Shown one piece after another: positions 58,672 to 64,000 of a stretch of 64,000 nt of DNA (the first letter of the stretch is position 1; each line of letters opens with the position of its first letter). The notes under the pieces were generated by a model that ran no database searches, was not told where the DNA came from, and saw nothing but the letters and a program-made list of their open reading frames with translations. Both the position numbers and the translations under genes were made by a program. Source of the stretch: Vanessa cardui (lineage: Eukaryota > Arthropoda > Insecta > Lepidoptera > Nymphalidae). The stretch lies in contig NC_061147.1 in assembly GCF_905220365.1 (NCBI RefSeq), forward strand, positions 9,610,001 to 9,674,000, given 5' to 3'.

Positions 58672-58719
58672 TTAATGCGCCACCAAGGTTAGTGGCGCAT
58701 TGACGATTTAAGGCATAGT

Positions 58720-58771
58720 AATTAACAACATTAAATGCTTAAATATATATATACAAATATGAACTAAAACT
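58720..58771 (-). mobile_element. 52-bp LINE-G stub with 9-bp target duplication
   Basis: The inserted bases equal the end of LINE-G at 23.1 kb (aacaacattaaatgcttaa ... aaatatgaactaaaact). The direct repeat aggcatagt sits on both sides (58711-58719, 58772-58780). Confidence 0.88.
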
Positions 58772-58884
58772 AGGCATAGTTAATATTTCTTACTTACATT
58801 TTTACATTACATTAATGGTAATGGTGACCACTTACCATCAGGTGGCCCATATGCGCGTCCGCCAACATATACCATAAAAAATAG

Positions 58885-59000
58885 TAGGCACAAGGTTAGC
58901 ATCTTAGTTCCCTGTTACTGGTGATGTAAGGAATCCTTAATATTTCTTACAGCGCCATTGTTGATGGATATTGGTTACTATTTACTATGAGGGGACTCAT
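58885..59000 (+). mobile_element. Rep-B fragment, degenerate
   Basis: agtaggcacaaggttagcatc, ggtgatgtaaggaatcctta and cttacagcgccattg are family landmarks in order. Confidence 0.6.
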
Positions 59001-59109
59001 TTGTTGTCCGCTTATCAATATCATAAGTAATCATTCTTAAAATGCTCTGTTGCAATCAAATTTTTATCTCACTTTAAAATGTCACACATCTGGGTAAAAG
59101 ATGCTATGA

Positions 59110-59416
59110 CTCGAGATGGCCCAGCGGTTAGAGCGCGTGCATCTTAACCGATGATTGCGGGTTCAAACCCAGGCAAGTACCGCTGATTCATGTGCTTAAT
59201 TTATCTTTATAATTCATCTCGTGCTCAGCGGTGAAGGAAAACATCGTGAGGAAACCTGCATGTGACAAATTTCATAAAAATTCTGTTACATGTGTATTCC
59301 ACCAACCAGCATTGGAACAGCGTGGTGGAATATGTTCCAAGCCTTCTCCTCAAAGGGAGGGGAGGCCTTTAGCCCAGAAGTGGGAATTTACAGACAGTTG
59401 TTGTTTGTTGTTGTTG
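59110..59416 (+). mobile_element. tSINE-1, full length, TTG-tail subtype
   Basis: A box tggcccagcgg at 59117-59127 and B box ggttcaaaccc at 59160-59170 are almost ideal. Body caaatttcataaaaattctg and cctcaaaggga; tail gttgttgtttgttgttgttg. Confidence 0.91.
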
Positions 59417-59728
59417 GGTAAAAGTTTTAAATGTTCTCTGTCTCAGAATATTTCACAATATCTTTTCACTTTTATAGTGTTCAATAATCTGGTGGTCAAT
59501 TTATAATTAAGTATTCAATGTAATAATACTAATGTTAGTGTATTATCAGTGAAGCACTTTGTATAAACAAGAGAAGTGATAAAACTTCTAACACCAAGTT
59601 TCCTAAAGTCAATAAATTCTTCTCGAAGATATTCCCTTGGATATTTATTATATTTGCGGATAAATATATTTAATACTAAGAATAGGAATAACATTGAACA
59701 AGAATAAGTATTTGAAGCTTATTAATGA
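59417..59728. other. Stretch without recognised feature
   Basis: Spacer with no match. Confidence 0.5.
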
Positions 59729-60035
59729 CTAGCGCCCGCCCCGGCTTCGCACGGGTGCAATGCTGTTACTAAGTATACACAAAAAGTAAAGTAAGCCTGT
59801 AAATTTCCCACTGCTGAGATAAGGCCTCCTCTTCCATTAACGAGAGGGCTCGGAACGAATTCCACCACGCTGTTCCAATGCGGGTTGGTGGAATGCACAT
59901 GTGGCAGAATTTCGATGAAATTAGACACATTCAGGTTTCCTCACGATGTTTTCCTTCACCGCCGAGCACGAGATGAATTATAAACACAAATTAAGCACGT
60001 TGCGTGATTTTAAAGATCTAAGCATACGTGGAATA
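59729..60035 (-). mobile_element. Hel-1 interrupted by tSINE-1
   Basis: ctagcgcccgccccggcttc opens it after A; after the SINE it resumes gttgcgtgattttaaagatc and gcatacgtgga, then breaks off. The TC end is lost. Confidence 0.75.
59784..59998 (-). mobile_element. tSINE-1, TTTAC subtype, 5'-truncated, in Hel-1
   Basis: Tail agtaaagtaagcctg, ctcttccattaacgagagg, ggaatgcacatgtggcag and caccgccgagcacgag. The tRNA head is missing, as expected from incomplete reverse transcription. Confidence 0.86.
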
Positions 60036-60408
60036 TTCAGTCATCAATTAAAAATAATGAAATTAAAAATAATTACTTAAATAATTAAACTGTCAATATT
60101 TGTTGCGAAAATAACGAAATAGTATGAAAAAAATGTATTGAATTTTATAATTGAATCAACACAATTTGAAATCCATTAAAACGTTGCTTTAAATTGATTG
60201 AATTTGAGTTCAGAAAAATAAATAAATCGCTTTCGATTCAATATTAGATTAACGGAAACAGTTAGTTAGTAAGTTAACACCTTAACAGAGGTATGAACGT
60301 TTCTCGGTAGAAACCGATAACTTCTACCCCTAGTAAACAAGAAGTTGATTCTACGAATACGATCCCATAATAAAATTGCTACAATTAAATTTTTTACGCT
60401 AAAATATA
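60036..60408. other. Stretch without recognised feature
   Basis: AT-rich with no match. Confidence 0.5.
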
Positions 60409-60663
60409 TCATTACATAGTATAAAACAAAGTTGCTTATGCTATGCTATGTATGCTTAGATCTATAGAATTACGCAACGGATTTTGATGCAGTTTTTTCA
60501 TTGGATAGATTGATAAGAGGAAGGTTTTTGTATATAATACATTGACAATATAGTAATTAAACACTGATAATTTTAGAAGTTTCTAATGCCATTTCGTAAA
60601 TAAAAAAAATCAGTAGTATATTTAGTATTTCATAGCACGTGCATAGTCGGGGTGGGTCGATAG
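60409..60663 (+). mobile_element. Hel-1, terminus mutated
   Basis: Starts TCattacatagtataaaac after A; ends gggtcgatag before T, one change from CTAG. Interior acgcaacggattttgatgca and aattttagaagtttctaatg. Confidence 0.82.
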
Positions 60664-61030
60664 TCAATATATAATTCATTAACTATCCACAAATTGATAT
60701 AAATTTAATTAAAAGTGAAATCAGAAAAACTAGTAAGTAGGTCACCTGCATAGTCACCAATACCTGAAGCGTTGCAGATCAAATCAAATCAAATTAATTT
60801 TTTTCAATACGATGTGATTATAAAAACTTAAACCCGAATAAAATTTATAATAACACTTTCTATTTAATTAGAGTATTTAGATGAACACAATTAATACTTA
60901 TTGTATATTGTATACTAGTTATTACCTATGACTTTACTCGCGTTTTAGGGGATTGGTTGTCATTTGTTAGGCAAAACACAGAAACCAATGTTCTTCCTTG
61001 GAATTCAAATTTGCTTCTTACTGAATATCA
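60664..61030. other. Stretch without recognised feature
   Basis: No supported feature. Confidence 0.5.
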
Positions 61031-61415
61031 TTAAATTCGGTTCGTTGGTTTAGTAAATTTTAACAAAAAGAAAAACCAACTTCAAACTAAACACTATTTT
61101 AATGCAAATAAATATGCACTAAAGACTTATAAATAATTAGAGTCTTCCTAAGTAAAATGAAATGAAAAATATTAGACTACTTAAAATATACTTTACGATT
61201 ATATAATGTAGTTATAGTTATTGTTAAATATGGAGCCGGTGTCAGCCAAGAAATCAGTATATCTATCAAAAAACAATACGAGAATACTTTAAGAAATATG
61301 TTTTTTAGAAATAAAAAAAAAATCAAAATCCACCCAGTAAAAAAAATACAAACGAAGTGATAACCTTCTCCTGTTTGAAGTCGGTTGAAAAGAGGGACAG
61401 ACAGACAGACACACA
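61031..61415 (-). mobile_element. Hel-2 fragment split by an FB derivative
   Basis: ttcggttcgttggtttag at left and agagggacagacagacagac at right are adjacent in intact Hel-2-type repeats. The FB derivative separates them. Confidence 0.6.
61055..61387 (+). mobile_element. FB deletion derivative, 333 bp
   Basis: Has the FB left end (aaattttaacaaaaagaaaaacc), left arm, start of the loop (caaaaaacaatacgagaatac), then directly the FB right end (caaacgaagtgataacc ... gaagtcggttg). Loop and arms show it is internally deleted and perhaps mobilised in trans, like a MITE. Confidence 0.78.
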
Positions 61416-61549
61416 TAGTTACTAATTATGTGCCATGGTGCAAGATGCCATCCATGTATTAATTATGAAATTTAACAAAAGTTCAGCAGTATGCAAAGTA
61501 AAATCAATAGTTTTCTTTATATTATAATTATAGTGACTAGGCAATGGAG

Positions 61550-61632
61550 TATGTTCCAAACCCTCTCCTTAATGGAAGAGGAGGCCTTATCTCAGCAGTG
61601 GGAAATGTACAGGCTGTTACTTTACTTTACTA
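61550..61632 (+). mobile_element. tSINE-1, last 80 bp, TTTAC subtype
   Basis: tatgttccaaaccctctccttaatgg to gctgttactttactttac. caatg on both sides (61542-61546, 61634-61638) is a possible target duplication. Confidence 0.8.
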
Positions 61633-61740
61633 ACAATGCAGTCAAAATCCATACACAATGTTCTTGCCAAAGCGCAAATATAAAATTGTTTTCTATGGTA
61701 TATTATTTTTAATGTCATTATAATTTTTCTTGATATGTGG

Positions 61741-62095
61741 CTAATAACCACCTATCTTGATGCAAAATTTGAAGTTTCTAAGTCTGCTAGAAGTACCTTA
61801 GATTTTTGATGATCAGTCAGTGAGTCAGTGAGTGACAAAATGGTATAACTTTGATCGACCGTAAATCCTAAACTATTTATTCAATTGGCATGTAATTTCG
61901 AGCTTAAGCTTGTTCTAATGCCTTCTATTATTCACCGAAAACCTGAACTTCTAGCTTTGTCCACGTCGAAGGTATAGGGGGAGCGAAACAGCCGCGAATC
62001 GCTTCGAGAAAAGATGGTATGGCACGGGCACGCCGTTTTGCTCGAGACTTGGCTGGGGCACTGCCGTGCCCCCAGATTTTTAGTAACTGAAAGTT
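61741..62095. repeat. Probable dispersed repeat with agtcagtgagtcagtgag block
   Basis: The direct repeat gtcagtgagtcagtgag, the unusually GC-rich end (ggcacgggcacgccg) and a hairpin ggggcac / gtgcccc (62055-62072) resemble a repeat I have seen in Lepidoptera. Only one copy is in the window, so this rests on memory. Confidence 0.45.
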
Positions 62096-62555
62096 ATGTG
62101 TTTGTACTATATTCCTTATACAGTGTATCTTATTCTAAACCAAAACATGTATGTCTTGTTTCTTGTTACAATTAAGTTAGTTATCAATTAGTTAAAAAAA
62201 GTGGTGATCGGTCAAACGGTGTTGAGGTCTATAAATCTCAATCCATTTGAATACTCTATATATTAACAGATAAGTCATTTTAACCCACTTAATATCCAAA
62301 TAAATTCGAATAACAGTATGATAAATACACGTACAGACAATTTATAGATAGATACGAAGCTGATGAGGATATTACGAGCGGAGAATTTAACAACGTCAAA
62401 ATAATTGCGCTCGAAATAAAATTGTAAAAGCCGATTAAAATCGCATATATTAATTATTTTTGTGAAGCTAACGACCAGCGAAGTATTCGAAACTTCGAGA
62501 TGATACGAATAAATAATATTATATAAATCTGGTTGACCTAGTAGAAGGAATACCT
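62096..62555. other. Stretch without recognised feature
   Basis: No match on either strand. Confidence 0.5.
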
Positions 62556-62680
62556 ATAATCCATACTAATGTGAAAGTAACTTTGTCTGTCTGTTGCTCT
62601 TTCACTAACAAACCAATGAACCGAATTTGATGAAAGGGTTTAGCAGACTTAGTATAAGGAGATTGCACTGGCGTCTTCGG
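62556..62680 (+). mobile_element. Hel-2 5' end fragment
   Basis: TCcatactaatgtgaaagtaac, ttgtctgtctgttgctcttt and aaaccaatgaaccgaatttgat are the typical opening; no CTAG end follows. Confidence 0.6.
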
Positions 62681-62693
62681 ACATATTTTTTTT

Positions 62694-63135
62694 CAACCGA
62701 CTTTCATGTAGTATGATAATGTAGTTATAATTATTGCTATATTTGGAGTCGGTGAAAGCCAAGAAAACCCTACAGCATATCTATCAAAAAACAATACGAG
62801 AATACTTTAACAAATATGTTTTTTACAAATAACCTTTTATACAATAATATACTGGATCAATCAAGGGGCTCGTATCGCTTCTTTCTTTTGATTGTTGGGG
62901 CAAGGGCACCGTGGCTGACACCGGCTCCAAATATACCAATAACTATGACTACATTATATAATCGTAAATCGACTTTTAAGTAGTCTAATATTTTTCATTT
63001 CATTTTACTTAGGAGGACTCTAAAAAATATGTAGATTACGCAATTATTTGTATTACTTTTTAGTGCATATTCATTTGTTTTAAATAGTGTTTTGTTTGAA
63101 GTCGGTTTTTCTTTTTGTTAAAATTTTTATTTATT
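62694..63135 (-). mobile_element. FB fold-back part, minus strand, one arm shortened
   Basis: Starts caaccgacttt, the inverse right terminus, then skips about 160 bases of arm. The loop (cttttgattgttggggcaagg) is inverted relative to the copies at 20 and 25 kb, which sets the strand. The other arm is complete to gttaaaatttttatttatt. Confidence 0.8.
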
Positions 63136-63481
63136 AGATATTACGTCTTCACTAACAATATTAAGGTCTTTTTGGGTGGGTGAAAACACTCAAAAATTAA
63201 ATTTTGTTTTTTTAGTTATAAAAATAAATAAAAAAATAAAAAAATACTAAATATAGACACTTAAAAATAATTTGACTTCCAAAGCTTTGGACAAATTGGA
63301 CAGACTATGTACTTATCAGGTCGATATCAGTTGCGACTTTTGACTACACTTGTAAGTGAACTCGGCTCATGATAAACTTATATTAGAAGTTAAGCAATAC
63401 TGCTAATTTTTAACTTTTTTATTGACATGGATTTCTTGTATTAAATATAAAATTAATTTGTAATACTTATACATATACAAC
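63136..63481. other. Stretch without recognised feature
   Basis: Low-complexity A-rich sequence; nothing recognised. Confidence 0.5.
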
Positions 63482-63745
63482 TTTTTTTCTGTGACGTAGG
63501 TGGCAAACGAGCAGGAGCCTCATCTGATGAAAAGTGACTACCACCGCCCATGGAGATTTGCAACACCATGGGGATTGCGGGTGCGTTGCCGGCGTTTAAG
63601 GAAGGAGTACTCTCTTTTCTTGAAAGCTCCCATGTCGTGTCAGTTTGGAAAAACCGCAGGCGAAAGCTGTTTCCACAAAGTGGTTGTGCAATGCAATGTC
63701 TAAGAATTCGCGATGTTGTGGATTTTCGGATATCATGGACATTTT
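63482..63745 (-). mobile_element. Rep-J, longest copy
   Basis: T-run, ggcaaacgagcaggagcc, gcgttgccggcgtttaagg, accgcaggcgaaagctg, caaagtggttgtgca and gttgtggattttcggatatc. Frames crossing it are by-products. Confidence 0.8.
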
Positions 63746-63837
63746 AAGAATTGGCGTTAATTAATATTAAAAAACAAACTCTAATTATCTAATTTCAACG
63801 AAATTCAACAAGTGTATTCAACCCGCATTATAGCTGT

Positions 63838-63915
63838 GGAATATTGTGCAAATCTTCTTCTCAAAGGGAAATCCTTAGTCCAGCACTGGGCTTTTTTACA
63901 GGCTTTACAGGCTTT
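63838..63915 (+). mobile_element. tSINE-1 3' fragment, diverged
   Basis: ggaatattgtgcaaatcttcttctcaaaggga and tccttagtccagcactggg precede a duplicated ttttacaggc. Confidence 0.62.
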
Positions 63916-64000
63916 TACTGTACTGGCAAATTCAATTCAACGAGCAGTTTTCTACATTGAAATAATGATTGTTCGTATACATTTCGTGTTATGATTGTAT

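Larger units (their letters stand above)
58364..58876 (+). mobile_element. Rep-B split by tSINE-2 and by a LINE-G stub
   Basis: Pieces 58364-58447 (ttgtgttccggtttgaaggg ... ggttcccaaagtt), 58684-58719 and 58772-58876 (to gcgcgtccgccaacatatac) join in family order. It therefore predates both insertions. Confidence 0.8.

Noticed and set aside
63500..63747. Overlapping frames as small genes
   Set aside because: They lie wholly within the Rep-J retro-copy.

Overview
The window is AT-rich insect DNA, most probably from a butterfly. The evidence is its repeat content: tRNA-headed SINEs resembling the Metulj type I recall from nymphalid butterflies, short Helitrons ending in CTAG, RTE-type LINE 3' ends with a TGA-repeat tail, and a Penelope-like element. 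I found no protein-coding gene, true tRNA, rRNA or CRISPR array. The longest reading frame is 142 codons and is unrecognised. Every frame with recognisable protein similarity is a retroelement relic. I read the window as intergenic or intronic DNA packed with mobile-element copies of different ages.

Families are defined here and named in the entries. tSINE-1: about 300 bp, tRNA-like head (A box tggcccagtgg, B box ggttcaaaccc), tail of TTG or TTTAC repeats. tSINE-2: about 230 bp, tRNA-like head with perfect B box ggttcgattcc, ATTT-type tail. Rep-B: about 290 bp, A-rich 3' end, runs from tacttggtggtagggc to tgctcgtccgccaacc. Rep-J: an A-tailed fragment sharing the short cgagca / ctgatgg layout with Rep-B. 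LINE-C: a retroelement 3' end with AATAAA and a TTTGA-type tail. LINE-G: a LINE 3' end coding AQRIGIAIQRGNAASIL. Hel-1: a Helitron of about 220-290 bp, TC...CTAG, inserted between A and T. Hel-2: a Helitron-like repeat starting TC(c/t)atactaatatta. FB: a 1.7-kb composite with a long fold-back part and ends related to AACCGACTTC / GAAGTCGGTTG. PLE: Penelope-like.

Layout. 1-20 kb has scattered SINE, Rep-B and LINE-C copies, an RTE LINE nested in a tSINE-1 (5.2-5.9 kb), a perfect 42-bp palindrome at 7.0 kb and a reverse-transcriptase relic at 19.4 kb. 20.1-26.7 kb holds two parallel FB copies, each carrying a Hel-1; the second sits inside a tSINE-2. 27-47 kb is low-density, with degenerate copies, a solo PLE terminal repeat and a 118-bp tandem dimer. 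47-50 kb is rich in Helitrons. 57.5-59.0 kb is a dense nest of Rep-B, PLE, tSINE-2 and a 52-bp LINE-G stub. 59.7-63.1 kb returns to Hel-1, Hel-2 and FB material.

Nothing here forms an operon or pathway. The interest lies in the nesting order, in junctions that show how each element inserted, and in the FB composite, which I cannot assign to a known superfamily.
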